Source: Symsagittifera roscoffensis | Lineage: Eukaryota; Xenacoelomorpha; Acoela; Convolutidae | Reading direction: 5' to 3' | Assembly (NCBI RefSeq): GCF_963678635.1 | Contig: NC_087063.1 | Location: forward strand, 36,740,540-36,804,539 | Length of the DNA: 64,000 bases | Part shown: positions 45,509 through 57,428 of the stretch, in pieces | Layout: each line of letters opens with the position of its first letter | How positions within the stretch are numbered: the first letter of the stretch is position 1 | The notes under the pieces: model-generated | Told to the model about the DNA's origin: nothing | What the model saw: the letters and a program-made list of their open reading frames with translations, nothing else | The model's database searches: none | Program-made: the position numbers and the translations under genes

Positions 45509-46749
45509 TCATCTTACCGAACCCTCACCTTGCTTCCCTAGAACTCGGTCTTGCCTTTCTGATAGTTTCATTAGCTTCTTCTGATGGGTCTCTTTGAGTG
45601 TTGCTGTCTGTCTTTGTCCCCTAAGACTTAAATATTTAATTACCGAAGGCCAAAACTTCTCATCTACACCGCTCTGTACTACGCCTCTCTCCCTTTCTAG
45701 TTTGACTTCAACGTTTTTCTCATCTGTCCTTGCCTTGTTTTTCTCCGTTCTTAAAAGATTTGTCTGAAAACTGTGTACCGCTTGGTTCGAAAACACCCCA
45801 TTTTCCGGTACCCTGAGCCTCAAAAAATCAGGTATAATGTCTTTTTCTAGACAAACTCTCAAAAATTTAACACGTTGATGACAGTTGATAAATTTAACAT
45901 ATATGGACGCATAATCACGGACTAATTTCCAAATGAGTTTGTTTTTTAAAGTCCAAATCAAGATTGGAGGTGGGAGTACAACTGTGCTCATTGGTTTGCA
46001 GGCCACGAGTAATAAACCTCACGTGACACAAAGCATTTCAAATAACCCAAGCTTAACTCAACCTCTCTGTTGAAGCCTCTTCGTCAGTTGGACCAACAGT
46101 TTCCTCGCCTATGTTCACCAGTCTTCTGTTCTCCGCCCTCCTTCTCGATTGAGATTTCTTTTTTAGTGTTTGAACGAAGCTTGGACAAGACAGCTGGCAG
46201 GTTGTCTTGGTGTTCGAACACAATCCGCAAAGACTTTAGCTCCAGCTGGACGTCCTGGTGCAGTGCCTGATATTCGTTGACCAGCTCCGTTCTTCTCTTC
46301 CTCTTTGAAATGAGACACTTTGTAATAGGAATGACAAGAATACCCGAGCTGATCAGCTGGTTCCTGATATCCGGTGTACCGTTTCTCTGACAGTATACAA
46401 TTGAGCTGATATTTGTCAGTGTCTTCAGGATTTCTGTCAATTCATCTGCAGTGCAAGCTCTGTAATTGTTGTTTGTGCGGTGGCTGTTGATAAAATTATT
46501 GATGATGTCGCGCCACACCACCACTTGACGTTTTTCTGCTAAAGGTGCCCTGCAGAGTAGGCTTGGGAGGTTCTTCTGTGGGTTCGTGGTGTTCGAGTTT
46601 AAATAAAGTCCCAGAAAAGCCAAAATTTTGGGCAGAAATTGTTCTTTTTCCGGGTTGCTAAGTTGTTCCAGGCTGTGGTAGAGGGAGCCAGCCGCTACAA
46701 TGTAGAACATTTCAATTCTAACATGGTAAAATGTAAAAAGATTTTTCAA
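45509..46749 (-). pseudogene. PLE2 N-terminal region (two frames)
   Basis: 46749-46084 (about 221 codons; SLYHSLEQLSNPEKE) and 46006-45509 (165 codons; DIIPDFLRLRVPENGVFSNQ) match the N-terminal fragments of PLE1. The second frame ends in KQGEGSVR just before the RT frame. There one base out of step puts a stop between them (about 45505-45515), so a frameshift separates the N-terminal part from the RT. The region is Lys/Glu-rich and probably helical. Confidence 0.75.
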
Positions 46750-46797
46750 CTAAAAAGATTTCTCCACTAACCAGCTCCGTGACAGTTGATAAATTTA

Positions 46798-46942
46798 ATC
46801 TGTGTTATAATCGAGGAGAGCCGATGTATTTAAGTTTGGCTATATATATACATCGGCCAAATTTAATGAATAAATCAAGTCAATATTAATGCATCAAGAG
46901 AATTGTCAATTAAAATTTACCCTCCTCGATTATAGCACAGAT
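46798..46942. mobile_element. 145-bp MITE with 21-bp inverted termini
   Basis: The left end ATCTGTGTTATAATCGAGGA and the right end (reverse complement) match at 20 of 21 positions. An inner hairpin (GCCGATGTAT ... ATACATCGGC) sits at about 46820-46858. No target duplication is obvious, so the superfamily is not assigned. Confidence 0.75.
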
Positions 46943-46966
46943 AGAATTGTCTATCTTGGATGTATG

Positions 46967-48890
46967 TTAAAGATTTTTGCACCCCCTAAAGCAGAGGAAT
47001 GCACTCCTCAGAAGTACAAAACTAATTTTTGTTCTTATAAAGTTAATTATGTCCGAGTATGATTCGTTCCATTTCTCGCTTAGTTTCTCTGCTAGTTTCT
47101 GGATGGTTTTTGTAGAGCCTGGTGTTGCTCCTCCGGTACACGCAAAAATTAGTGGAACAAAGCTGCTGTGTTCCACATCCAGAATTCTTTGTTACTATTT
47201 TAATGTTTTGACAATCTGATGACATTTGTAGGCGTCAGATATATTGTTGGGGCAGGATTTAGCATGTGGGTTGAAAATTTTTACATCGAAAAAAGGTTCG
47301 ACTGAATCGGCCTCCCCAGAAGCCATTTGACTTGATGTCAAGTTGAGCGTCAACTTCAGTAGTGGCTGTTTTGTTGTGTAAGCTTTCGCCTTCAAACGAT
47401 TGAAGTTTCGGCTCTATTTCAACATGATGACATGCTTCGTCCAGGAGTGTCACAAAGGTATCGCGAATTTCATTATGTCTTAGGTGAGTGTATCCACCTT
47501 TGGGACAGTGTAGGGAGTGAATCGGTGTGAACGGTTGTCCACACGGGCATGAATGTGCGGTGTTTGGTGGTTCCCATCCATATCTCAGATGTAATCCATC
47601 TTTAAACTCTGATTTGTTGAGGGGAAAATTGTATCTTTTTAAGAATAGCACGCTTAGTCAATTCCATGCTCCTTTCTGTGACGCTAGATTTATTGTCAGT
47701 TTTTTTTCTGATGAGCAGTTTTCCTTAACTTTAGCCTTTTTTGAGAGTGTGATATTCTGTCTCTCAGTTTTGATGTTTCTATTTTTACGAGTTTGTTCCG
47801 TTTCAGCTATTTCTGGATCACTGTTTTCTAACGGATCACAAATGGCTTGTGACCACTCATAATTTCTGGAAAAAAACCGTGTACCGAGGAGGTCTACTCC
47901 TCCCATTCTCAGTGGTAGTGCAAAAAGGTTGCGATTTTCATCGGTTATACGGTTTTTACCAGTATTACTAGGAAGTTGCTGATGTCTTACATTTTTCTTA
48001 ATTTCATCCATTTTCCTAAATGCTTTGCGGAGTTGTTCTGGTTAGAAAGCTTAAATTATTTTGAACTCCCTTTGTGTAGACGGAGTACGCATTTTGTGGG
48101 GATGATTTAGCTATTTTTGAAAACGTTTCAGTTAGGGTAGCTGTCTCTTCAATTTTGCTTTCCATGTATTTATCGCATGCTGATGGTGTTCCTATAACCA
48201 AACCAAGGACTCTAAAACCGTCTACCATTGTAATATTTGTGCCTTCGAATACTTTTATGGCGCTGTCACGACGGTTTTTTTTACTATGAGTTGACACTTG
48301 GAAGGCTTCACATTGTATCTGAAAGCCTTTCCAGGATGTTCAGTATTGCGCGGAGACTGTTAAGAGCACCTTCAGCGCTTCCATCATCTGCGTATCGTTT
48401 TTGGGTGACATTTGGCTTTAACAGGAGCTCAATCAGTGGGATTATCCTAATTCCGTACATAGCCATTTCGAGGGGATCACCTTGCGTTGTGCCTTCCGTA
48501 GATGTCAAAACTGTGTTATTGACATATAGATTTGAGGGTTGTTTATATGAGTTGGCCAGCGCATGATGTAGCGCCGGACAAAGGATTTCTACATTTTTTA
48601 GAGCAAGTTCTCTATTGAGCGAGTTGAAGGCATTTTCTGCATCAATAAGTAGTATGGCGTCCGTTTCCGGTTTCTCAAACTCGTTCCTCAAGCTGTGGAC
48701 AGCATATTGGATTCCACATTTCTGGCCTAAGCAGAGATGGAAATGTTTTCCGATATTTTTAAGGTCTGATTTTATACATATGGTGATGGTTTTGCCAATT
48801 ATTCTTCTCAGGACTTCGCCTATACCAATGGGACTTACCTCTAGATTTTTGTTGTACGACACGAGAGTTGTACGCCGCTATGTTTTCATT
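46967..48890 (-). pseudogene. RLE-type non-LTR retrotransposon (RT plus CCHC plus endonuclease), decayed
   Basis: Minus-strand fragments in order. 48890-48308 is an RT with IGIGEVLRRIIGKTI, AILLIDAENAFNSLNRE (motif A), TEGTTQGDPLEMAMYGI (motif B) and RYADDGSAEG (motif C). 48297-48016 and 48011-47658 are the thumb and linker (LGLVIG, LRMGGVDLLG). 47651-47259 holds the zinc-binding stretch CPCGQPFTPIHSLHCPKGG and RHNEIRD. 47176-46967 is the C terminus (ACTGGATP, LRSAFLCFRG). Asp residues in QLDIKSNGFWGGRF and the following segment fit a restriction-like (PD-(D/E)XK) endonuclease, as in early-branching R2/NeSL/CRE-type elements. Several frameshifts and stops. Confidence 0.75.
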
Positions 48891-50005
48891 GGGGAGAACT
48901 TTAGTTGCTATTGTATAGGATAGTTTAGTAAATGTTTTGCAAAGCTCAATGGATGTCTGGTTGAAGTGAGTTAATATCCTTCTCCAATCTCACGCATCTA
49001 GACCTGAGGGACCGTGGCTCCGACATCTTTGGGGCTGCAGTACTTGGTCCTTGAGGTTCCTATTACCAGTTTCCTGCTCCACTTGGGTAGCCACTTCGGC
49101 CTGTACTTCGGCACGGTCATTCACTAAACAGGGTACAAAAGAGGCAAAACAAGAGAAAGAAGAGAGTGTAAATGGATTGTAGAAAAATAGATTTAAAAAA
49201 AAATAACAAAAAAAAGAAAGCAATACAACCTGGTTTTTTATGAGTGGAGGTTCCGGCGGGGATGTCCGGGTAGAGGGAGAGTATCGCTGCTTGTCGAGCT
49301 TATCTCTAAAATCCCGTACCGGGCCTTCTTCTTGCAAGCGTACCATTATGAGCGTATCATATCGCATGAAACTATTTATTAAGTTTATCACAACAATTAG
49401 GCTAATTAGATTTAGTGAAAGAAAATTGCTTCAGCTTAGTTTTGAACGAAAAACCTTTTGAGAAGACATCCAAATCCAATTTCGCTGATATGTTATTGTA
49501 TGACTTGACGACGCTGGCAGAATATGATCTTTCTGATGACTTTCTGCAATAACTTGCTGTGTAGACTAATTTTACCTTGTTCTCAGATCGCAAACCAGAT
49601 CATGTTGGCAGGGACAGACAGAAAATTTGTGACATTCGCCTGGAAGTACATATCGACAGAAAACGAAGCTAGGTTATGAAACGACTGGCTAGGGTCTAAA
49701 CACAGCTTCACATGCTTTTAACCGTCTCTACCAAAGCCAGTTATAAGTGTGTTCCTTATACATCGAGTCGACAAAATCATTATTCTTTTCGGTCTATCGG
49801 CCAGAACGCGCAGATTAACTTAGTTACATGCAAAATAATGAGCTCATGGCTGGGTCTCAGTATCCTCAGACCACGAGGTCACTCCTAAAAACAGGGCTAC
49901 TACTTTTTTGTTATATTACAATTGTTTTTGTTCCGTAGATAAAAATCATCATTTCCATCGAAAATGAATCAACCCTTTCCCTCAACTCCTAGATTCTCGA
50001 AATTT
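48891..50005. other. No gene supported
   Basis: 48990-49391 (minus frame) may be 5' sequence of the RLE element. The rest is AT-rich, with no recognised motif. Confidence 0.4.
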
Positions 50006-50335
50006 GATGTTATTTATTTCAATTCAGTGCATATCCGGAAGCTAAAAGTTGATAAAATACAGTTTCAGTGTCCTTCCCGAGACCCTTCCGGATTTCTGGA
50101 ATCCGGATGAAGAGCGGTCTTGTCGTCCTTCTGGAAGGGTGGTAAAATCCTCCCGGTACCCTTCCCGATTCTGATGTTATTTAATTCATTTCAGGACATA
50201 TCCGGAAGCTAAAAATTGTTAAAATACAGTTTCAGTTTCCTTCCCGAGACCCTTCCGGATTTCTGCAATCCGGATGAAGAGCGGTCTTGCCGTCCTTCTG
50301 AAAGGGTGGTAAAATCCTCCCAATACCCTTCCGGA
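50006..50335 (+). repeat. Two tandem 167-bp units
   Basis: 50006-50172 and 50173-50335 share GACCCTTCCGGATTTCTG, ATCCGGATGAAGAGCGGTCT and GGGTGGTAAAATCCTCCC, with scattered differences. Each unit also has CCGGA/TCCGG inverted pairs that can fold. Not coding. Confidence 0.85.
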
Positions 50336-51859
50336 GTCTCGGGAATTGTTCGGTAACGCTTGTACAGCTACAATCGTTACAATTCGGACAGCTTCATTTG
50401 TAATCTCAATCGTTAATACTGTTGTGTCTTCGTGAAATACTTTCTGTTCTGCTCTATTTGCGAAAATCTTCGTTATGTCTTTCGCACATTTTCATTTAAT
50501 GCAAAGTTTCAAGATCCTGACGTGTCTTTATTTCAGAACGAACTATTAAAATTTATTTGTCACTTCAAATTGACCTTTCCTGTTTCGTCAAATTGTACGT
50601 TTAGCACAGTAAATTTATCAAAACTGCCAATTTTCCCACTCCGACGTCACAATAAAAAATCGATCCTGCCATGCATTTTGGCGCCATTCTGATCAAATGT
50701 CACATGCTCCCCGGAGAGCCCGGTCAATGTCCTCATTGAGTTTCGTGGTATTCATTAAAATGGTACTGTGCCATCGAACAGAATTCACAAAATGCATGAA
50801 ATCACTTTTATCCACATCAAATCGAGAAACTGCAGAACACAAATGGCATCATACTACATTGTTATAGCCTTCTATCTTTGTTCACTAGTCTGCTTTTTGA
50901 GGATGTGATTCAAGATAACACATTTTTTTTTGAGTTTTAGTACCATGATCTTGATTTAATACTTCTTCTTCTAGGTTTAAAAGGTGTTGGGACGCAGGAC
51001 AATCCTGCCAACCAACAAACTAAAATTTTGTTACTATCCTTCCTCTCTTCGAAAATTTAGTTGTTTTTGGTCCAGAATAAAACAATTAAGAAATTCGGTG
51101 GCTAGAAGGAACAATGAAATAACCCTCCTTCTTCAAGAGATTACTCAAGACCTTCATATCACCACAAAGTGATCAGTCATCTTAGTTGATTAAAAACAAT
51201 CATGCAGGCTAGAATATTTAATATACTTCTCAATCAAGCCTCTCTAAACAAACATTAGGTGTCTCTAGAGCCACTAATTAAAATTACAATTTAAATATAA
51301 AAATGCTACAAATTCTCAAAATCAAAATCAACCAAAATTTTTTCTTTTATTCAGTTTCAATTGCAAGCTTAGTTGCTTGGTTTCTCATGTGAGTTTTTCT
51401 CAAACAAAACAATTCAACATTATCTTCTTATTTACTTCTTCGTTCATTTCTTTCTTTTGATCTGCATCGTTTAGAAGTTCTAAAGACATCACCATGTTTG
51501 TGGCAATTAATGGCATGTGAACTCATCATGTGTCAAAATGATGTTCGTCCAAATTCGTTTTCTTGACGCCTCCGACATGGTTCTACTTCCATCATTACTC
51601 GGTGGATTTCGTCACTCTCGTCTATTGCATTAAAATCTGTTGCTGCTGATCCTTTTTGCTAGTGACTTTCAAAGTCGCATATTTTCCCACTAGCATATCC
51701 CATGAACTTGTTTCCCAGAATCGGTTCTAACTCATTTTTGGTTCTTCCGGGAACTGCGGCAAACATTTTCCATAGCAACTCGCAACATTTTGCATACACA
51801 AATTTCATACCATCCGGGAGATGTGAGTAGTATATGTTGGGGCAGTTCAGCCGGGGGGG
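50336..51859. other. Intergenic, no gene supported
   Basis: Only short open frames without family resemblance. A 10-bp inverted pair GGGTGCGGAC / GTCCGCACCC flanks about 51861-51921, at the edge of the minisatellite. Composition becomes strongly AT-rich from here on. Confidence 0.4.
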
Positions 51860-51869
51860 GGGGTGCGGA

Positions 51870-52205
51870 CCCCCATGTAGTAACATAGGCTATAGAGTAT
51901 CCGGTCCGCACCCTATGTATTAACATAGGCTATAATTTTCCCAATGTATTAAGATAGGGAATAGATTTCCTATGTATTAAGATAGGGAATAGGTTTACCA
52001 TGTATTAAGATGGTAAGGTTTCAGATGGTAAGTTTCAGAAAAATGTTTGGCGCCTGATCTTACCATTTTTTAAGATAGTGTTTAGATTTCCCATGTATTA
52101 AGATAGTGTATAGATATCCCTATGTATAAGGATTAGAAATTCCTTGTATTAACATAGGGAATAGATTTCCCAAAGTATTAAGATAGGGAATGGTAAGGTT
52201 TCAGT
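51870..52205 (+). repeat. Minisatellite, ~28-31-bp degenerate unit
   Basis: About ten degenerate units of the type TGTATTAAGATAGGGAATAG followed by ATTTCCC. The array degenerates toward 52200 into ATGGTAAGGTTTCAG repeats. Not coding. Confidence 0.85.
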
Positions 52206-52519
52206 GTGATGGTAAGAAAATAGTAAGAAAAACGGTATTTTTTGGATTTTGTGTGGAAATGTCTAGTTTTTTCGCAAAAATCTCGGCATGCGTTATGTAA
52301 TTCTTGAGTGTTACATGTAGAATGTGCAATGAAGAGAATATGTTTATTGGTTGATGGTAAGTCCATGGTAAGATGTGCAAAAATTTGGAAATGCTTATAA
52401 AAAAAAATTGATATTTTTTCAAAAAACTTCAAAACACGATATGATTTGATATATTTTGACTTAATAACTATTTTATTAGATGATCCTTTTTTAAAAACTG
52501 TACTCAATCTAGCTTAAAC

Positions 52520-52735
52520 TATGCTGAAACCTACTGAAACCTTAAAAAATTTTCAAGTTTTTGGAAAAAATTGCAAAAATTTCAATTTTTTGGAGAAAAC
52601 TGCCAAAATTTCAAAGTTTTTGGAAAAACTTCAAGTTCTGAAAAAATTGCAAAAGTTTCAAAGTTTTTGGAACAAACTGCAAATTTTTGGAAAGAACTGC
52701 AAAAATATCAAGATTTTGGCTAGTTTTTTTTTGCT
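52520..52735 (+). repeat. Minisatellite, ~27-30-bp degenerate unit
   Basis: Seven or so units built from TTTTGGAAAAAACTGCAAAA and TTTCAA. It happens to be open in one frame (52521-52745), giving a Lys/Asn/Phe-rich repeat peptide that I regard as a by-product. Confidence 0.8.
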
Positions 52736-53303
52736 TCTGATCTAATTCAATAAAAAGTAAATACGTTTAGAGTTTAAAATTAAGCTCAAATTGTATTTCA
52801 ATTGGCATCATGTTGAGACACTGATACAAAACTTTGAATAGACATATGGAATTTTCCAAATTTTTCTCACAAAAAATTGAAATACGATAAATTTAAGCAT
52901 TATTTGAGTAACAAAGCGGGTTATATAATGCTCTCAACATTAACAAGAAAGCTCATAAAAGCTGAATCGAAATTGAAACTTGTGGAAGATAGTGAAAAGT
53001 AGTCATTTTTTTATGATTTTCTGTAGAAATGCTCTTTGTTTTAAGGTTATTCCTGCTTTCTGCTTATTGCATGTTTTCGCTATTGAACACACTTTGCAAG
53101 AAAATTTAGTCAGAACTGTAGAGTTTAGTCGGAAAATCTATCAATTGAACGAACAATTTGCTGGCAAAGATGAAGTTAGAACTGATACCGTCTGTTTATA
53201 ACGATAAAAATTGTAAATGTCTTCCTCAAGGTTCCATTGATAGGCGGTACAGTAAATTATTTCAGCAAAATTACAAATTTTTGGTCAATAACTATCGATT
53301 TTG
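52736..53303. other. AT-rich spacer before the left inverted-repeat arm
   Basis: A short frame at 52980-53201 shows no family. Whether the inverted repeat extends into this stretch cannot be told, because its partner would lie beyond the window end. Confidence 0.4.
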
Positions 53304-54802
53304 TTGCAAAATAAATATTAAATAGCTTTTTTTCTTACTTAAAAGGGAAGTCTCCTCAAAAATATTGAAGTGAGAAAGAATCGGTGCTGGTTAAAACATT
53401 AAAAAAAACATGTAAAAAAGGATAGTATAAATGTATTTTTACAATTTAAGAACAAATTAGGAGGAGCTCTATTAGTTATATTCTGAAAACCTCCGGAAAT
53501 ACGCAAGGGAACCTAGTTCCTAACATCTACATTATCTAAAAACTTCTAAAAGAGCGCGTCTCAAAAAATTGATTTAGCAAAGGAAATCAAGGTGCAAACT
53601 GGAACAACTGCGTAATTTTCGGATTTTTATTTAGCAAAAGAAAACTCTATATAGTTAAAAAAATAATGAAATGTAGATCTTGAAAGCTGTTTTTGCTTTA
53701 TGCTTCAAGTATCTTCTTCCAAAAGGTGTCGGATTGAGTTTACTTTACAAAAACTATCCTCAAAACATCTGTTTTTCATAAAAAGTTACCTTATAGATCA
53801 AAGGATAACAAACTTTTCTAACGAATTACACATAAATACCAACCCTTGATACTTTTTATATTGGAGATTTTCTCAAAATATGGTTTATAATCTAAATTTT
53901 AGTAAAGTTATCTCAAAACTCCTAGTGAATTAAATTGAGTTTCTATCTCATTTTCTCAGTTTCTGCTTCATCTTTTATCTATCAAACTAATCCAATTTGA
54001 ACAAAAAATTTTATTTGAAAATTGAAATTTTGATGGAAAAATGAATCTTTTCAACAAACGTTCAACAATCCGAAGCTGAATGAATACCATGAATCCTTTG
54101 CTAAACGTCTTTAAATGATTTTCTCTACTTGATAATTTTATATTGCTGTTTCAACTCTGAATTTCTGTTTTGAAGTAAATTTTTGGTTGAGAATGATGTA
54201 TATTATTATCTTAAATTTTTCAAATGTTAGCAGAAGATACATTTTCCAGGACAGCTATCAATTTTTCTTCTGAATTGTAGACAAAAAAGCAAAAGAAAAC
54301 CATAATTCTTAGTAAATCAATCCCCAATATCTGCTACGCACTATTCTATGATTACTCTTACAATCACTAAGCAAGGAAAACTTTAAAATGGTTACTAAGT
54401 AAAACCTTTCAATAAATCAATGTTTTTATAAATATCCAGTTTTTTATAGTTTTTCAACAAATACTTAAGCACTCCTTAGCGTATGTGATTCACTTTTACT
54501 ACAAACTTATTGCAACAAAATCTCCGCAAGCTTGCAACCAATGGAGTTTTTACTGTAGGTTAAAGATTTTCGGATTGATTTTCGTCGAAAGTTTCACGAC
54601 AATTTGAACTCGATTGTTGCTGGTTTTACCATCAATCAGAACCTTTGAATATGACAGAACAAGAATAAGGACAAAAACTGTAAATTTTTTACTAAAAAAA
54701 TTTCAAATATATTGTATAGACTTTTCAGACAAGGTAAAATTTTTTATTGATTGTATTTACTACTATGTTTTTCTTAAAAATATATCAATTTTACCTTACC
54801 TC

Positions 54803-55024
54803 TCAATCAGTTTTTTGAGACTTCCGAGCACATACTTTAACATTATATTGACACTGCTTCTTCTTGATATGATTAGTAAGTTCCTCGCTGCTAAATGTAT
54901 AAAAGTTACAATTGGAACACTTTAAAACGTCACAGTGATTTCGATGTCTTGACGCATCTTTACGTGTGTATTCTCTTCCACATTCAAGAAATGCAATTCT
55001 TTTGTTTCCATTAGGTAACGGCAT
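54803..55024 (-). CDS. Small zinc-finger protein, left-arm copy
   Basis: 73 aa from ATG 55022-55024, which directly follows a long pyrimidine tract and ATTGAG, so the ATG may sit at a 3' splice site. Two zinc-finger-like units: a first one with ECGREYTRKDASRHRNHC (its first Cys may be missing or replaced) and a second, KCSNCNFYTFSSEELTNHIK followed by KKQC, giving C-x2-C-x12-H-x4-C (C2HC). It is basic throughout, so a nucleic-acid-binding role is likely. The copy ends at a TGA soon after VCARKSQK, next to a strong donor-like GAGGTAAGG. The right-arm copy lacks both and is longer. No family recognised. Confidence 0.65.
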   Translation of the reverse strand: MPLPNGNKRIAFLECGREYTRKDASRHRNHCDVLKCSNCNFYTFSSEELTNHIKKKQCQYNVKVCARKSQKTD

Positions 55025-55261
55025 CTCAATAAAAAAAAAAAGAAAGAGAAAAAAAAATTGGAGATTTAGAATGTCCCAAATTTTCAGAAAAGAAAAGTTG
55101 AATAGGCTCAAAAAATGAATAAAAGTGAATAAAAACAGCAAATTTCTTGAACAATTGTTTTTGACGTGAAATAAAATCAGAATAGATACGCTATTTAGCC
55201 TAGCTGAAATGAAAATCATCCAATCTAACCATGGAGTTTTCAAAAACTTGCTATTTGCTAT

Positions 55262-55480
55262 CAACCAATCAGAATCGAGCATTCATTTTAAGGAAATTTT
55301 TAATTTTTTCTGATACCAACCAATCATAATCGAGCTTCAATGGTCATGGAATTTTTAATAGAGTTTATGTCAACCAATCGAAATTGATTTTTACTTCTCA
55401 TGGGTTTTTCAACAGTTTTGATATCGTTTGTAGATATCAAGGATTTCTTTACAGGTAGTATTTGTGATAATAACCAATCA
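55262..55480 (-). promoter_or_regulatory. CCAAT-box cluster upstream of the left-arm zinc-finger gene
   Basis: CCAATC at about 55265, 55320, 55374 and 55474, each in the context AACCAATCAGAAT or a close variant, 50-100 bp apart and 240-450 bp upstream of the ATG. The cluster is mirrored in the right arm. NF-Y is the usual CCAAT factor; its use here is inferred. Confidence 0.5.
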
Positions 55481-55966
55481 GAATGAAGTATTCACAGATT
55501 TTAAAATACTTTGTAGATCAGAACCAAACTATGTTTATGAAACTTCCCAATCAATCAATTTAATTGAATTTTTCTAACATAACTAATGTATAAAATTTGA
55601 TACCTTAGAGAGATAAATGAGATTTCTGGTCTGGTTTATACTGCTTTTTCGATGCTGAATTCAAAATTTGAAATTTCAATCAAAATTTTTTCGATTTGTT
55701 CTATTTCTAACCAGTGAAAAGAGAAATTACCGATATATAGATTTTTGTTGTTTTCTTTCTGGTATATTGTAAAAAAAACAACCGGAAGTTTTTTAATTTG
55801 GATAGTCGATTAAAAGATAATCTGACAACTCTAGATTTGTATCAAATTCAAAACAGTAATCGAAATGATGTTCCTTATCTTCAATATTTGCTTCATAGAA
55901 TCTTCCATTTTTTTGTTTTTTACTGATTGACCACTCAATTTGAGTTAGTTCTTCTAAATAAAAACA

Positions 55967-57226
55967 TTATTGATAAATTTGGCAGTACTCTTCTTTTCTG
56001 AAATCTCCTCTCCATCTTTTTAACAGAATTATTGAACTTTCTGTGTTTCTATACAAGTTAAAACTAATACGATCTCCATCGACGTCATCTGTCCACCACT
56101 CTTTTTGTTTTTTGTAGTAGTTCAACCTTAAAATCTGATAAATGTTCATTTCAGACATTGAAAACGATTTTGATAGAAACATATTTCTTACTGAAATTAA
56201 CAAAGAAACTTGAAAAAACTCGAATTGTTGAACCATTTTTACTTATTTGGTAATCAACATAAAGTGTATTTCCCTTATTTAGAGACTGTTTATTTTTAAG
56301 CTAATTCATGTAGCCAATCAAAACCTCAAACTAAGGCAATTGAAAACAACCAATGAAATTCAGAATTTCGAAAAGTAATGATAATGTTACAACTAACTAT
56401 ACATTTTGTTTGTAATGTTGTTCAAATAAGACAATTTTTACTCAACTTTTGATTGATAAAAGCATTAATTAAATAATTTTTTTTGTAAAGTTTTAAACAA
56501 ATAGTGGAAAATCTATTGTTGATTGGATAGAGCTTTATGTCAATTTTGATTAAATTTTCATGTTTTGTCTGACTTTTCCTCAGATATCCCAGCTCTAAAT
56601 GTGAACTTCAGTGACAGAAGATAGTTTTGAACCAACAATTTTTCAATTAACCAACATACAAAACATCACAAAGCATTAATGAGGCTTACCATTATCAACA
56701 AACAAAAAGTCTCCCAAAATTTGGGACAGTTCTTTGAATTCGTTCAAAGTATAGTTGACATAGGCAACTTGTTTCATTGCTTCATTCTCTTTTGCAGTAA
56801 AGAGTCGAATCTGAATGTAGGGTGGCTTGTTCACACTGTACTTCTTGATTGTGACACACACCCTCGTCATGTTGTATGTTGCTATTTCATATACTCTATT
56901 ACAGATCTCCAGCTCCTGATCCATCGTTGATTCTTTGCCAGGTTTGGCTTCATATATAGGTACGAGTCCAAGGTTTTCAGCATCGTGAATAACAGTATTC
57001 CGGATTGTCGATAATGCTTCACCTTCTTTTTCACTAAGATAGACTTGTTGGGACTTTTCAAATTGTCCCAAATCGTTAATTTTTAATAGTTGAAAGCAGG
57101 GCTCAAAATAAAATTTCCCTTTGTAGGATTTTTGGAACCAAACAAATCTCCCAACTCTTGTTAGATTTTTTAAAAAACCAATATAATTGGGACTAGTGTC
57201 TTTTCTTGAGAATTTTGAAGAACAGA
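55967..57226 (-). CDS. Spliced small gene in the central region, possible PC4-like fold (3' part)
   Basis: Two exons with matching phases. The first is 57226-56690, entered through a strong acceptor (TGATCTGATCAG) and left by donor GTAAGC. The intron is 56191-56689 (499 bp). The last exon is 56190-55967, entered by TTAATTTCAG, with the stop at 55967. No ATG lies in the first exon, so an upstream exon is missing from my model. The exon 57226-56690 encodes about 179 residues, including RVCVTIKKYS, PYIQIRLFT and NYTLNEFKELSQIL: paired beta strands then a helix with aromatic and Leu spacing that recalls the PC4/Sub1 ssDNA-binding domain. The last exon (DRISFNLYRN, SSIILLKRW) has a similar pattern. 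The family assignment is weak; the coding and splicing evidence is good. Confidence 0.6.
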
Positions 57227-57388
57227 CTGATCAGATCAACAGAAATCAGAAAAATGATTTTGAGATTTATTGAAAATTGAAGTAAAATGTATGACTCATC
57301 ATGATTTCCATTTATGGAAGTAATATCAAATAAGGAAGGTTTTGTATGAAATTTACATATACCGAAATCACGTAGGCGTGACTTCTCC

Positions 57389-57396
57389 TATATAAA
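57389..57396 (+). promoter_or_regulatory. TATA box of the plus-strand central gene
   Basis: TATATAAA, preceded by CACGTAGGCGTGACTTC (CRE/ATF-like halves) and followed at about 33 bp by an ATG in good context (CAAATGGCTGC at 57429). It lies between divergent genes. Confidence 0.6.
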
Positions 57397-57428
57397 TCCA
57401 CAATTCTCAGCAAAAATCATTCTTCCAA

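Larger units (their letters stand above)
53304..55760. repeat. Left arm of a >2.4-kb inverted repeat
   Basis: The whole stretch is the reverse complement of 61572-64000, about 97 percent by eye with a few small indels. The inner boundary is sharp: both arms share GTTGTTTTCTTTCT, after which the sequences diverge (55760 and 61572). The outer boundary is not reached, because the right arm runs off the window. The arm carries a zinc-finger gene (54803-55024) and four CCAATC boxes at 55265-55480. Confidence 0.95.

Noticed and set aside
52521..52745. 74-codon frame with Lys/Asn/Phe repeats
   Set aside because: By-product of a tandem repeat, with no start context or homologue.
51860..53303. Treating the 51.9-kb minisatellite as the true outer end of the palindromic element
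   Set aside because: The matching right side is outside the window, so the end cannot be fixed; only the arm from 53304 is supported.
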